Assembly: GCA_019279435.1 (NCBI GenBank)
Contig: JAAALK010000286.1
Span: forward strand, 28,023,712-28,087,711
Source of the DNA: Zizania palustris
Taxonomy: Eukaryota; Streptophyta; Magnoliopsida; Poales; Poaceae
DNA length: 64,000 nucleotides
Reading direction: 5' to 3'
Part shown: piece by piece, positions 1 to 10,504 of the stretch
Layout: each line of letters starts with the position of its first letter
Position numbering within the stretch: the stretch's first letter is position 1
Notes under the pieces: model-generated
Databases searched by the model: none
Told to the model about the DNA's origin: nothing
What the model saw: only the letters and a program-made list of their open reading frames with translations
Made by a program: the position numbers and the translations under genes

Positions 1-129
1 CAGAAGAGGAAGGAGAAGTCTACACGAGCAGCACTGGAGCCCCGGCCTAGGGCGGGCTCTGGCCCGGGCAGTTCGTCAGACCGAAAGGGCCTCCGGTTCC
101 TGCTTGGCTTGGATGAAGACTTCTCTTAA
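1..129 (+). pseudogene. C-terminal end of Tat antisense gene (copy in Tat-A1)
   Basis: Reading from base 1 gives an open frame of 42 codons ending in TAA at 127-129. Its last residues, GLRFLLGLDEDFS, closely match the ends of the two other copies of this gene here: GLRFLLSLDTDFS ending at 40779, and RTRFFLGLDTDYS ending at 26848 on the minus strand. The upstream basic stretch (QKRKEKS) matches the KKGKRVKR stretch of the 40310-40779 copy. It is therefore the last exon of the antisense gene of Tat-A1, the rest being off the left edge. It runs opposite to gag-pol, converging on integrase. Function unknown. Confidence 0.75.
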
Positions 130-326
130 TCTCTCTCTCTTGCCTTTGATCCGCAACAAACACTGTGTGCTGCATGTTGTATTGACGATGTATATGATCG
201 AAGCCTTCCTCCTTGCTCCTTTCCCTCCCTCTGTTGCGGGTAGACGGCTTGCCGACTAGGCGCAAATCAGCTATGAGGAAGGCGGAGGGATAAGTGAGTT
301 GTACTGAATGGCGGAGGGTGCTTATA
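130..326. other. Tat-A1 spacer after antisense gene
   Basis: Between the antisense stop codon and the tandem array I see no reading frame of note. A CT-rich run follows the stop, and the segment probably holds the 3' end of the antisense transcript, but no clear polyadenylation signal is visible. Confidence 0.4.
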
Positions 327-805
327 GGGCGTGTCGAGCCGCAGCCCGGAACCCGATTTAGGGCGCATCAAGCCGGAGCTCAGAAGCCGGTTTGAGGGTG
401 CGTCGAGCCGGAGCTCGGAACCCAGTTTAGGGCGCGTCGAGCCAGAGCTCGGAACCCAATTTAGGGTGCGTCGAGCCGGAGCTCGGAACTCGATTTAGGG
501 TGTGTCGAGCTGGAGCTCGGAAGCTGATTTAGGGTGCGTCGAGCCGGAGCTCGGAACCCAATTTAGGGTGCGTCGAGCCGGAGCTCGGAACCTGATTTAG
601 GGTGCATCGAGCCGGAGCTCAAAACCTGATTTAGGGCGCGTCGAGCCGGAGCTTGGAAGCCGATTTAGGGTGCGTCGAGCCGGAGCTCGGAACCCGATTT
701 AGGGTGCGTCGAGCCGGAGCTCGGAACCCGATTTAGGGTCCGTCGAGCCGGAGCTCGGAACCCGATTTAGGGCGCGTCGAGCCGGAGCTCGGAACCCGAT
801 TTACT
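327..805. repeat. 34-bp tandem array (about 14 copies) in Tat-A1
   Basis: About 14 head-to-tail copies of a 34-bp unit. Each copy reads roughly GTCGAGCCGGAGCTCGGAA followed by CCCGATTTAGGGTGC. Copies differ by one to a few substitutions and keep the period strictly. The core CCGGAGCTCGG is a near-palindrome. The array sits between the end of integrase and the end of the antisense gene, the region known to be hypervariable and repeat-prone in Tat/Ogre elements. It has no spacers, so it is a minisatellite and not a CRISPR array. Confidence 0.95.
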
Positions 806-936
806 TTGTGAAACTATGCTTTGGTACCGCGGTGCGTCCACCTTGGTCAAAAACGTTCACCTAATGGTTTTATTGAATTGGAAATTGAATACAAGAGCAG
901 CTGACGCCGACCAATCAACGGAATACACTTATGTAA

Positions 937-1183
937 CTATGCGAAATAACGCTTCAGGTGCTCCACATGCCAAGTGTGCTTTAATTCCTCGCCTTCCAAG
1001 GTAGCGAGTCGGTAGGAGCCCGGACGCCCGGAGCCGGTCACGATGTACGGACCTTCCCACTTGTTGCCCAGCTTTGTCGGGGCGGCCACCGCTCGCAGGA
1101 CGAGGTGCCCTGGCTGGAACTCGCTGCGCTTGACCTTGGGGTCGTACCACCCCTTCGTTTCTTGTTGGTATTGTGAGAGGTTA
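937..1183 (-). pseudogene. Tat-A1 integrase C-terminal region
   Basis: On the minus strand, in two frames joined by a small shift, the residues QYQQETKGWYDPKVK are followed by a NKWEGPYIVTG-like block and end EELKHTWHVEHLKRYFA with TAG at 939-937. The same order occurs in the related element at 42022-41588 (LGNKWEGPYIILHSG, EHLKRYFI). This is the DNA-binding C-terminal part of a gypsy integrase. The upstream core lies at 16010-16732, separated by the gag-only insertion, and about 25 codons are missing between the parts. Confidence 0.75.
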
Positions 1184-2168
1184 TGATGAGGACATCACCG
1201 GCTGTGATATAAATATAATAAAAACAAAGGTGCATGCTTTCTATATTCGATTTACATTTTATATATTTGAGAAAAGGTTGTTGCACCATAAGTTGTTGTT
1301 TTCAATTACAGAAATTATTACATGGATTAAGGGACGCGTTGAGAGAAAATCAAGGGCATGGAACATCGTGGAAGTTGATTGGGGACCAAGGCAAGGCCAT
1401 CCAAACATAACATACAAGTTTGGGACATTACTTTTGTTCCAAGAGAAAATAGAAATAAAGTTCTACACGATTGAGAAGATGACTCGGATTCGGACCACAG
1501 GGACAGCACCGAATTCAAATGTGCATAACGTTTAAATGGAAACTCCGATTTGGATGATCTTGGACTTTTTGGAAAGCTTGATACGTCCTCTTTCCAACGG
1601 ATCCAGCCACATATCCAGATTCCATCGGAGGAGATCGCAATCACCAAATCAATGCGTGTTCCTTTTTTAGGCCGAACCAATTAAGCACGGAATTTCCATT
1701 TTGTAGTCAATCTGTTTTGGAAATAATTAGTCCTTTCCATATGTAATAAGTTTTCCAAACATTGGGAACATCCCTAGGGCTATAAATAACCCTAGAGTCT
1801 TCAGTTGTAATTGGGGTTTTGATTAGATAAAAGTTTAGCCAATGCTACTTGTCCGTGTAAACCCGTGATCGGTTAGATCACCGGTTTCATGTTTCAGAAC
1901 CCCAACTACCCTTTGTGCGTCTTTCATATCCAGCAATTGTAGTTGCTCCTTTATCTTGTTCTTGCTCGTTCTTCGATTGCTTGCAGGAACAAGGTTGATC
2001 ACCGATAAGATCAACAACCCTTGGAGTTGGTGTATCGATCTCTAAGGCGCAAGACGAAAGTCTCGTACGGTTGTAGTCGGGTCGTCAACGTCGTCTCCAT
2101 CCAATCGAAGTTATCTCTCTATCAACTCATCGAAAGATCGGGCCACCCGAGTCTGTTCCAATCCATCA
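1184..2168 (+). repeat. 5' LTR of gag-only element (U3 contains open frame)
   Basis: A 985-bp LTR starting TGATGAGG and ending CCATCA, followed two bases later by the PBS. It has a TATA box at 1781-1788. Its first 352 bp form an open frame ending with a stop at 1533-1535. In the 3' LTR the same frame is continuous with gag (see the gag entry). The second LTR (4729-4769 plus 15013-15873) is closely similar but carries an 86-bp deletion equivalent to 1784-1869 and a 1-bp deletion near 15065. Confidence 0.85.
1781..1788 (+). promoter_or_regulatory. TATA box of gag-only element LTR
   Basis: TATAAATA inside the LTR, in the context GGGCTATAAATAACCC, plausible as the U3 promoter. It is absent from the second LTR because of the 86-bp deletion. 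Confidence 0.7.
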
Positions 2169-2170
2169 AG

Positions 2171-2182
2171 TGGTATCAGAGC
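2171..2182 (+). other. Primer binding site (tRNA-iMet type)
   Basis: TGGTATCAGAGC, complementary to the 3' end of plant initiator tRNA-Met, two bases after the LTR end. The same motif recurs at 15876-15887 after the second LTR, confirming that a second internal region begins there. Confidence 0.9.
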
Positions 2183-3205
2183 TTTCGTTGCTCGGTGAGT
2201 TTTTATTTCATTTTCTTCCTAAAGTCCAGAAAAAGCCACATAAAAAAATTACCCGAGATCCAAGCCTCTTTGAGCCTATTACTAGTTCTGCTTAGTATCG
2301 GCTTTTTGAGTTTTTGGTTGCATCGTCTTGTGAAGTTGCTGGTCTTAGTGTTTAGTTCGTTTAGAGTTTTGAGTTCTTGTCACGTTTTTTACCACCGTGT
2401 TTTTGTCTGTCTATCAAGTGTTTAGGGTATTTTTATCCTTTAGTTTTTGAGTTCAAATCAAATTGGAGTCGGTTTGTTTGTTGGAATTCGAGAATAATTC
2501 GGGCAGGCTGTGCACGTGTTACTAAAACTGTCATATCTCGCACATGCCTACTCGGATTGGAGAGTTTTGATATATTTTGGAAAGCTTACAACCAGATCTG
2601 TGTTTTTCCTTTTAGAGTCATCTTCAGATTCAGTAGTTTCCTATCTGTTTTAGATCATACAAAGCTCGGGAGTCCTGCAGCAAGATTTTGTGTATAACAA
2701 CATTTGTTGTTTCAAAAAAACAAAAAAAGGCAGAAAGTGCTTAAAAAAGGCGCACAAAAAAAGAGAGCAAAAAAAAGTGAAACAAAACTGGTGATAAAAG
2801 AGGAGGAAAGTTAGTTCTATCTTTGTCATTTTGGTGGTATCGTTTGTGTCTAGGCTTGCGTCTCTAGTACGTTCTAGCCTAGGACCAGCACAATAATGAC
2901 GTTGAACAACTACTCAATTTGCTTATGCTAAAGTGGTTCTAGTTTTCCTTGCTACATATTTCAGCCTACCTAGAGCTCCACAGATTTGACTACAGCTTGT
3001 ACAACCAAGTGTTTGCCAAGGCATCGATACATCTAATCTCCATGTTGATTGTTGTTAAGTCGGTGTACAACACCTCCTGCTTGCATTGGTAAGAACTTGT
3101 GAGAGCTTGATACAGGATTGAGCGAGTGTGATTTTTGTGCCTCCACAACCTTGTAGTTAATAGGAGCGTATATATTATTTGTATGTTTCTTGTCTACTAC
3201 TGATC
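2183..3205 (+). other. Long 5' leader of gag-only element
   Basis: About 1 kb between PBS and gag start. It is AT-rich, contains an A-rich run at about 2712-2790 and many short frames, but nothing recognisable. It probably holds the packaging and dimerisation region of the element RNA; that is inference. The first 130 bp are duplicated at 15888-16009. Confidence 0.55.
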
Positions 3206-4804
3206 ATGGCAGGGATACACAAGGAGATAGGATATGGTGAAGCTCAATATCAATATCTTCATCGACACATGAGGGATCAACACGATAAATATGAGGTGTG
3301 TGATAAATTTCTAGCTTGGTTCAAATGTACAATACCTTATTTTGAAGGAAATTATGATCCTCATGCATATATTCAATGGGAGCTAGCTGTAGATAATGAA
3401 TTTAAAAAGTATAACTTGTCTGAAAGAGAAAAGGTTATGGCTGCCTCTAAAGTGTTAGTTAAAGATGTTGCATATCATTGGAAACATCTTTGTAGACATG
3501 ATAAAATACCTCAATCTTGGAAAGACTTAAAAAAATATTTGAGAGAAGCTTTTGTTCCTCCATATTATGCCGATATTCTATTAAAGAAACTACAATGTTT
3601 AAAACAAGATAGCAGAAGTGTTGCCTCATACTATCATGATATGCATACTTGTTTATTACGTTGTGCTATAGATGATTGTGAAGAATCTATAGAACAAAGG
3701 TTTTTACGTGGGCTTAACAAGGAAATTCAGGAAATGCTTCTTCATGAAACATATAATTCTCTCTCTCAATTGTTTGAACTTGCATGTCGAGCTGAAATTC
3801 AGATTGCTATTGATTTAGAGGAGACACCAATCAGTTTGCTTGCTAGTACTACTAACCTTGAACAGGAAAAGGAGAATAAAAATGCACTTACATCATCGGA
3901 AAATGTTTTGCAAGGTAATTTATGTGCTGAAATTAATCAAGGTGAGTGTACTCCTGATAAAACACAATTGTCCACTATTCATGCTATTATAGAGCCACCG
4001 TTAGTAGAATCTTTTGCTGAAATTGCTTTGTTACTAGATGATTTGCTTGACACTCCTTGTAATAAAGAAGAGTTGTGTGTTAATACTTCACTTGTATACA
4101 TGCCACAACTAGTTAATGAACAAGTTGACTTTGTTGCCAAACCTTTAAGTGATGTGATACATGTTGTTCACATTGCTAGTGAAAAGGAAGAACAAAAATT
4201 GTTATCTTCTTTAAATACTTGGGGTTATATTGAACTTGATGATCTTTGTGAACTTAGTACTTTAAATGAGAAATTACTCACTAGACCTGATTTGCCATGT
4301 CCTGATCAAATGAGTTTTCACTTAATTGGAAAATACAATGATCAAGGAGTATACTTTGTGCATAGAGTTTACATATGTTCAGATTTGAAACAGCATGTAA
4401 ATTCTAAAAATAATAGTCTTGACCAAGGTGCTTTAACTAATCATATCATCTCGAGAGTCTCTTGTTTTGATTTAAATACACAGGTTTGTTTTCAAGAAGG
4501 AGAGCCTTGTGGGCTGCTTAGCAATGCCACAATTCCTACTCCAATATATAAAAGTACAGATTCGATGTCATTTGTTCAAGCAAATGATTTGGTGAGTTGG
4601 TTTTCTTCAATTCACCACATGTTTAAAGAACAAGAGATACTGCACAATAATGGTTCTTTTGCTAGGAGTTGCATTGATGATGAACACAAGAACAAACCGA
4701 GGACGGTTTGCTGCCAAGAAGGAGAGAATGATGAGGACATCACCGGCTGGGATATAAATATAATAAAAATTGTTGGACCGGAAACAGCGACCAGAGGGGG
4801 GTGA
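3206..4804 (+). CDS. Gag protein of non-autonomous LTR element, open frame
   Basis: An uninterrupted frame. I choose the ATG at 3206 (context GATCATGGCA) over the in-frame ATG at 3179 because of its better initiation context. Residues about 45-200 are a Ty3-gypsy retrotransposon gag domain: FEGNYDPHAYIQWE, the W-K-L-K-YLREAF block, then RFLRGLNKEIQEML. I see no CCHC zinc knuckle and no protease or RT. The C-terminal 300 residues are acidic and low in recognisable motifs, with two short blocks (LLSSLNTWGYIELDDLCEL and HLIGKYNDQGVYFVHRVYIC) that look conserved in style but that I cannot name. The frame crosses the polypurine tract into the 3' LTR and now stops artificially inside Copia-1 at 4802-4804; before that insertion it would have continued about 105 codons into U3. 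AT-rich codon use contrasts with the GC-rich Tat neighbours. Confidence 0.8.
   Translation: MAGIHKEIGYGEAQYQYLHRHMRDQHDKYEVCDKFLAWFKCTIPYFEGNYDPHAYIQWELAVDNEFKKYNLSEREKVMAASKVLVKDVAYHWKHLCRHDKIPQSWKDLKKYLREAFVPPYYADILLKKLQCLKQDSRSVASYYHDMHTCLLRCAIDDCEESIEQRFLRGLNKEIQEMLLHETYNSLSQLFELACRAEIQIAIDLEETPISLLASTTNLEQEKENKNALTSSENVLQGNLCAEINQGECTPDKTQLSTIHAIIEPPLVESFAEIALLLDDLLDTPCNKEELCVNTSLVYMPQLVNEQVDFVAKPLSDVIHVVHIASEKEEQKLLSSLNTWGYIELDDLCELSTLNEKLLTRPDLPCPDQMSFHLIGKYNDQGVYFVHRVYICSDLKQHVNSKNNSLDQGALTNHIISRVSCFDLNTQVCFQEGEPCGLLSNATIPTPIYKSTDSMSFVQANDLVSWFSSIHHMFKEQEILHNNGSFARSCIDDEHKNKPRTVCCQEGENDEDITGWDINIIKIVGPETATRGG
4716..4728 (+). other. Polypurine tract of gag-only element
   Basis: AAGAAGGAGAGAA directly before the TGATGAGG start of the second LTR; expected plus-strand priming site. 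It lies inside the gag reading frame. Confidence 0.75.
4729..4769 (+). repeat. Second LTR of gag-only element, first 41 bp
   Basis: Matches the first 41 bases of the LTR at 1184 with one visible change, then is interrupted by Copia-1. The LTR resumes at 15013. Confidence 0.85.
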
Positions 4805-6428
4805 ATGGGAGCTTTTTTAAAATTTCGGGCTAAAAACAGCCTTTGGTTTTAATCCTGTCTTCTGCGGAATAGGCTTCGAACACTATCTTCGAAGGTCTGG
4901 TTCGGAGGTACTTCAACAGCTCCGAACACAAGCTTCGCAGGAGCAAATGTTCGAAGCCAAGAAGACTTCGCTCCACTAACAACCCTCGAAAATCTACTCT
5001 GCTAAGTCAGTGCAGGCTCCGCACACGGGGTGCTTCGAGCAGGCTTCGCACTTCACCCTTCGCAGGAGTGGACACCCCACTGAGGACTTCGACCAAGTAC
5101 TTGGCAGCAGCTACTGGTGCTGGGCTTCGTACACAAGGGTCTAAACGCACACTCACAGACTCCGCTAAGGGCTTCGACACAAGAAGCAAAACGGGCTTCG
5201 ATCAGGGCTTCGCTAGTAAGCAGTGAGGTCAAACCTCAAGTTACACAGAGCGACAGCACACTGAAAAACACACTTCGCACAAAAACAACCTTCGCCTAGA
5301 CAGGCTTCGGTGCACTACAACTAGCGAGGTATGTAACACGAGCTCAAGCAAAAAGCACAAGGAAGCAGGGCTTCGCCGCTTGAACAAGGAACACAATAAA
5401 ATTGAACTCTGGATGAATACAGCGAGGTATGTGGCTACAGGAGCTCAACAGTAAATGCTCAAAGTGTTAAATGTTACCTACCGAGCCCCCATATTTATAG
5501 CCCACAGTTCACCCAAAGGAAGTGACTACTTTACCCCTAGGGTTTACATTGGATTTGTCTCTACAGAACTAAGGGGTACAAAAGGTAGTCCACTTTATTG
5601 GAGGCTTCTCTGTCAGCCTTTGCAGAGGTGACAGCGCCAGCTTTTTGCAGAGCAGACACTGTCAGACTTGCAGCCTTTGACCTTTCCGAAGCCCCCCCTT
5701 CGCACGCGAGGGGTGCGGTAGCTTCGGTGAGAAGCCTTGAGCCAGATGGCCTTCGCTTCGCTGAAGATAGTCTCCGATACACTGACGGTTTTGAGCCGAA
5801 GCCGTCAAAGCCCTTGGGCCTTCGCACCAACACCTCCGGAGTGGACCACCACGGCTTCGCAGCTTCACCCAGCTCGAACTCCGTCAGTCCGTGTACCGAA
5901 GCCATGCAGGCCGAAGCACCTCAAGACAACCACACTCCGGAGCTAGCCTCGCTCCGAAGCCTTCCTCACTCCGAAGCCCCACCTTCGGAGCACCACCCTT
6001 CGAAGTCCCTCCTTCGTCCAAGGCCTCCGCACGAAGCATTCCATGAGCCCTTCGTCGTAGTGTCTCTCCCCGAGCACACTCCTTGACGAGCCTCACCCGG
6101 ACCATGCCTTCGATCCACCTTGACTTCTGAGACCTTCGTCGGGCACCTTCGAATGTCTCCCTCCGGAGCACAATTCGAACTCCTCGCCTCCGTAGAGGAC
6201 TTGATCCATCCAACTCCGAACTCACTCCATCCGGAGTACCTTCGAAGTGCCTCACCTCCTAGGACTTTGTCTCGGAGTACCTTCAGCCGGAGCCACGCTC
6301 CGCACTCTCTGCCTTCACCTGGCGCACCACGACCCGAGGACCGACCCGGACCCCTTCGCAGCCACTGTGACGGAGCTCCCCGCTCCCCTGGCATCAAGCC
6401 TCCCGCTTGACCCAGGTTCACCTGTCGC
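4771..6428 (-). repeat. 3' LTR of Copia-1, truncated at its U3 start
   Basis: Nearly identical to 12969-14625. Similarity breaks at about 6428 (left ...GTCGCGAAATGAG, right ...GTCGCAAACCTG). The 385 bp that begin the LTR in element orientation (14626-15012) are missing here together with any recognisable polypurine tract, pointing to a deletion at the internal/3' LTR junction. A TATA motif lies at 5492-5499 (minus). Confidence 0.8.
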
Positions 6429-7273
6429 GAAATGAGCAAAATTGCAAAGACATATGAAGCAAAAATATGCCAACAATAACACCAATGATCATGGGCTCAG
6501 CTCAATTTAACATTCTCTAAAAACATGATGAAGCATGTGATTTGATCATTTTTGAAATAAAAGCATCACCACTTAGTCAAGGAAACTAGACAAGAAGGAG
6601 CAGGGACTGCGCAAAGATAGTCAAATTCTACTCTAGACAGACAAGTCCAGTTCAAATGGAGCATGAAAAGCAAACTTGATAATCAATGAATTTTTTGTTG
6701 TTCTTTTCTTAGTGCCAGGGGTTATTTGATTGTCCACCTTATACTTTCCAATCAGGCCAAGCCTAGGCATGAAAACCATAAGAATCTTAAGGCAATGATT
6801 TTGGCATACACTACACTATTCCAGTTCAGACCAATGTGCAATGGTAAGCAGTCTAGAATAGGGTAGTGCGACAAACAAACCCACCTGGATCTTTTAACTT
6901 GAAGCATGCAAATCATGGAATTTTTGATTTTAACTAAGTGAACCAAATGTTTGGCACTTTATGAATAACCATGAAAATGAAGAACAATTTTTTTTTGTTG
7001 CAATTTTTAGCATCCAAAGAAATGTGTCTTGCTATCAAGCAGATAAAAGATAGCTAAAGCAGTCCTGCCTAAACATGCTAGATTCAAGACTAAGCAGTGA
7101 GCACAATTTGATGTTGAAAAGAAAACATCATGCACATGAATGTTTCAGATGAATTAAAAAAGAGCTGAGCTGACACGATTTCATGAATTATAAGCAGGCA
7201 TATAAGTGCAAAAGATGTAAATGCAATTTCAACACAATGAGTCAAAGGCACATCCATCTAAAACAGCTCCCCC
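6429..7273 (-). other. Copia-1 3' untranslated region
   Basis: About 845 bp between the polyprotein stop and the truncated 3' LTR. AT-rich, with no convincing reading frame or env-like ORF. The polypurine tract expected at its far end is gone. Confidence 0.6.
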
Positions 7274-9442
7274 TCACAAAATGTCGTAAGGGTGACAAAT
7301 ACCATGTTCTCCACGCAAGTAGGCAAATCGAGAAGCATCGAGGGGTTTTGTAAAAATGTCGGCAAGCTGGTGTTGGGTATCAACATATTGAAGTTCAATA
7401 TCACCCTTCTCATTGTGATCTCTGAGAAAATGATATCGCACATCAATGTGTTTGGTTCTGGAATGCTGAACCGGGTTGTTTGCAATACAAATAGCACTAG
7501 TGTTATCACAAAAAAGTGGAACACTCTTATAATCTAACCCGAAATCCCGCAAAGTGGAAGTCATCCACAAAATCTCAGAGCAACAGCTAGCTGCAGCAAC
7601 ATATTCGGCCTCAGCCGTCGATTGTGCAACACTAGACTGTTTGCGGGAAGACCAGCAAACCAGTGAAGTACCCAGAAAATGACAAGTACCAGAGGTACTC
7701 TTCCTATCAATTCTACACCCAGCAAAATCCGCATCGGAATAACCTCGAAGACATAAAGATGAAGATGCTGAATACCATATGCCAAATTCAAGGGTGTGTT
7801 TGAGATACCTTAAGATGCGCTTTACCGCTTGGCGGTGCGAAGCTCGTGGTGAAGCCTGAAAACGAGCGCACAGACACACTGCGAAGTGTATGTCCGGCCT
7901 CGTGGCAGTCAAGTAGAGGAGGGAGCCGATCATGCTTCGGAACTCCTTCTGATCTACGGCTTCTCCATCTTCGTCAGGATCCAATGCTATAGATGTAGCC
8001 ATTGGAGTGGCGAGGGGCTTTGCATCGGACATGTCAAACTTCTTGAGCAGGTCCTTGGTGTACTTTGTCTGGTGGACAAAAGTACCTTGTTTGCTTTGCT
8101 TGATTTGCAAACCAAGGAAAAAGGTGAGTTCACCCATCATTGACATTTCAAATTCCCTGCTCATGGTATCTGCAAACTCGGCAACCAAAGCATGAGAAGA
8201 GCCACCAAAGATGATATCATCCACATAAATCTGAACTAGGAGGAAATCTTTGCCATGCTTGAGAGTAAACAGTGTTTTATCAACAGAGCCCATCAAATAC
8301 CCTCGCTCAAGCAGAAAAGACTTAAGTCTATCATACCAAGCCCGAGGGGCCTGCTTGAGGCCATAAAGAGCCTTATGAAGTTTAAGGACTTTATGTGGGT
8401 ACTTGGGGTTTTCAAAACCAGGGGGTTGTTTTACATAAACATCTTCACCTATGAAGCCATTAAGAAAAGCACTTTTGACATCCATTTGATAGAGTTTGAA
8501 TCCCCGGGATGTCGCAAAGGCAAGCAAAATCCTAATGGCCTCAAGGCGAGCAACAGGTGCAAAAGTTTCAGTAAAATCAATCCCTTCTAGTTGAGAAAAG
8601 CCCTGAGCTAAAAGTCTAGCCTTATTTCTAACTATAGTCCCATCCTCCCCTTGTTTATTTTTGAAAATCCATTTTGTTCCAACGAAATGAACATTTGGTG
8701 GAGGATCAACTAAAGACCAGACTAGGTTTCTCTCAAAATTTTCAAGTTCCTCATGCATGGCATTGATCCAACTAGAATCAGAAAGTGCATGACTAACATC
8801 TAGGGGCTCGAAAGAAGCAACAAAAGCGGAATCAATGAAATGAGCATGAGAACGTGTTACCCTTTGATCAAGCTCACCAATGATCTGCTCGGGAGGGTGC
8901 ATCCTTTGAACATGATGTGGATCCTCGCGGCGGGATGCAGTCTCCCCCTCAACTTGTGCGTTGGAGTGGTCCAAGATGACCGATGTTGAGGTAGTCGCTT
9001 CGGGACCTCGTGCCGAAGTAGTTGAAGCGGGGTCAGCTTCGGGGGTCGATGTCGAGGGTAGCAGGGGTTCATCCTCGAATTCCCCGGGATCTTCTTCTTC
9101 GAAGATGGTCTGTTCCATGTCGTGTTCATTTGCCTGTTCAAAAGCAGAACTAACAGAGGGGGTTGATTCATCAAACGTCACATCACATGACTCGATGACA
9201 GTGTTAGTCTCCAAGTTATAAACACGGTAAGAATGACCATGAGTAGTGTAACCCAAAAAGATCCAGTCAGAAGATCGCGACTCAAATTTATCCAAGTTAC
9301 CACGTTTTAGGATAAAGCAGCGACAGCCAAAAACTCGAAGATGAGTAACCTTGGGCTGTCTCCCAAAACGTAGCTCATAAGATGTCAAATTTAAAATTGA
9401 GCGCAAGAAGATTCGGTTCGAGATGTAACAAGCAGTGTTCAT
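7274..9442 (-). pseudogene. Copia-1 pol: end of integrase, RT and RNase H
   Basis: An open 722-codon stretch covering the integrase C-terminal region (SYELRFGRQPKVTHLRVFGC), a linker rich in Ser, Glu and Pro, copia reverse transcriptase (WIFKNKQGEDGTIVRNKARL, FLNGFIGEDVYVKQPPGFEN, catalytic YVDDIIF) and RNase H (SDADFAGC, AEAEYVAAASC, FCDNTSAI, HIDVRYHFLRDH, ADIFTKPLD). All expected catalytic motifs are present. It is in the same frame as the upstream integrase and gag, separated only by stop codons. A TAG replaces the Trp of the RKFWAEAMN motif just upstream (about 9450). Confidence 0.9.
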
Positions 9443-9451
9443 GGCCTCAGC

Positions 9452-10426
9452 CTAGAATTTTCTAGGAGTCCTATGCTCATCAAGCATCGTCCTAGCCATC
9501 TCAACCAAAGTGCGGTTCTTCCTCTCAACAACACCGTTCTGTTGAGGAACCCGCGGAGCAGAGAATTGATGTTCTATGCCATGCTCCATGCAAAAGTCAA
9601 CAAAGAGACTATTTTTGAACTCAGTGCCATTATCACTTCGAATGAATTTAAATGCACCTGGGAGTTCAGTGAAAAGTCTCAAAGCCAAGCTCCGAAAGTG
9701 TGAAAACACTTCATCCTTGCTGGCAAGAAAGAAGACCCAAGACTAGCGAGAGAAATCGTCGACAATAACTAATACATACCACTTGCCGCCTAAAGAACTA
9801 ACCCGAGAAGGACCTACAGTGTCCATGTGGAGAAGTTCTCCGGGTTGTTCAGTCATCACTGTGGTGACTGGCGAATGCGAAGCGGGAATCATTTTTCCAT
9901 GTCGACACGGAGCGCAAACTAAATTCTTCTCAAACTTGAGCTTGGGCAATCCTCGGATTAGGCCTAGGGCGCTTAGACGAGCGAGCAACTCAAAGCTCAT
10001 ATGCCCTAATCTCCTATGCCACTTCCAAAGCTCAGATGTCGAATGTGCAACAAGACAATGAGAAGATCCAGATGACTCTGAAAAATCAGCTCCAAAAACT
10101 CTCCCAACTCTAAAGATCTTACAGACCACAACGCCATCAGAATTGAGTACTTGCGAAGTATCGCGATGAAATCGCACTTCGAAGCCCTCATCAAGCAACT
10201 GAGATACAGACAGCAAATTGTATCCCAGGTTTTCAACCAAAGCAACATCTTTGAGAGTGAAATTCGAGTTAATTATTACCACACCTTTACCTTTCACTCT
10301 ACTCCTTCGATTGTTTCCGAAGGTGATATGTTCCCTTTGCTTTGTTGTGGTGAGGCTGGAGAACCATGCTGCATCTCCGGTCATGTGGCGCGAACAACCG
10401 GAGTCCATGATCCACGTGCCCTCCAA
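9452..10426 (-). pseudogene. Copia-1 pol: protease and integrase core
   Basis: Starts at the protease motif IMDSGCSRHMTG (active-site DSG intact), then the integrase zinc-binding block (LWKWHRRLGHMSFELLARL, CAPCRHGKM), and the catalytic core with D (HMDTVGPS), D (RSDNGTEFKN) and E (QQNGVVERKNRTL). One TAG interrupts DDFSR-SWVFF near 9741. Same frame throughout, no frameshift. Upstream, in-frame stops at about 10447 and 10435 separate it from gag. Confidence 0.85.
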
Positions 10427-10504
10427 GCCTCAATCTATCACCTACACATGATAAGAATATCTCGATCGCTCAGTGCTGGGGTGAGTGAAATAATGACGAG
10501 GCAT

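Larger units (their letters stand above)
1..1183 (-). mobile_element. Tat-type gypsy element Tat-A1, distal (3') segment
   Basis: This is the left-hand part of a minus-strand Tat/Ogre-type Ty3-gypsy element whose 5' part lies at 16010-21902. In element orientation it holds the end of integrase (1183-937), an untranslated region with a 34-bp tandem array, and the end of an antisense gene read on the plus strand (1-129). Integrase homology stops at about 16010 and resumes at 1183 after a loss of roughly 80 bp, judged against the related element at 41588-42022. The 3' LTR lies left of the window. Inference: the two segments were one element split by the gag-only element at 1184-16009. Confidence 0.8.

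Noticed and set aside
327..805. CRISPR-like repeat array
   Set aside because: Units of 34 bp are directly adjacent with no spacers, in a plant retrotransposon; it is a minisatellite.
1173..1535. Independent small gene at the start of the gag-only LTR
   Set aside because: The open frame is the U3 continuation of the gag frame; the apparent ATG lies in Tat-A1 sequence outside the LTR.
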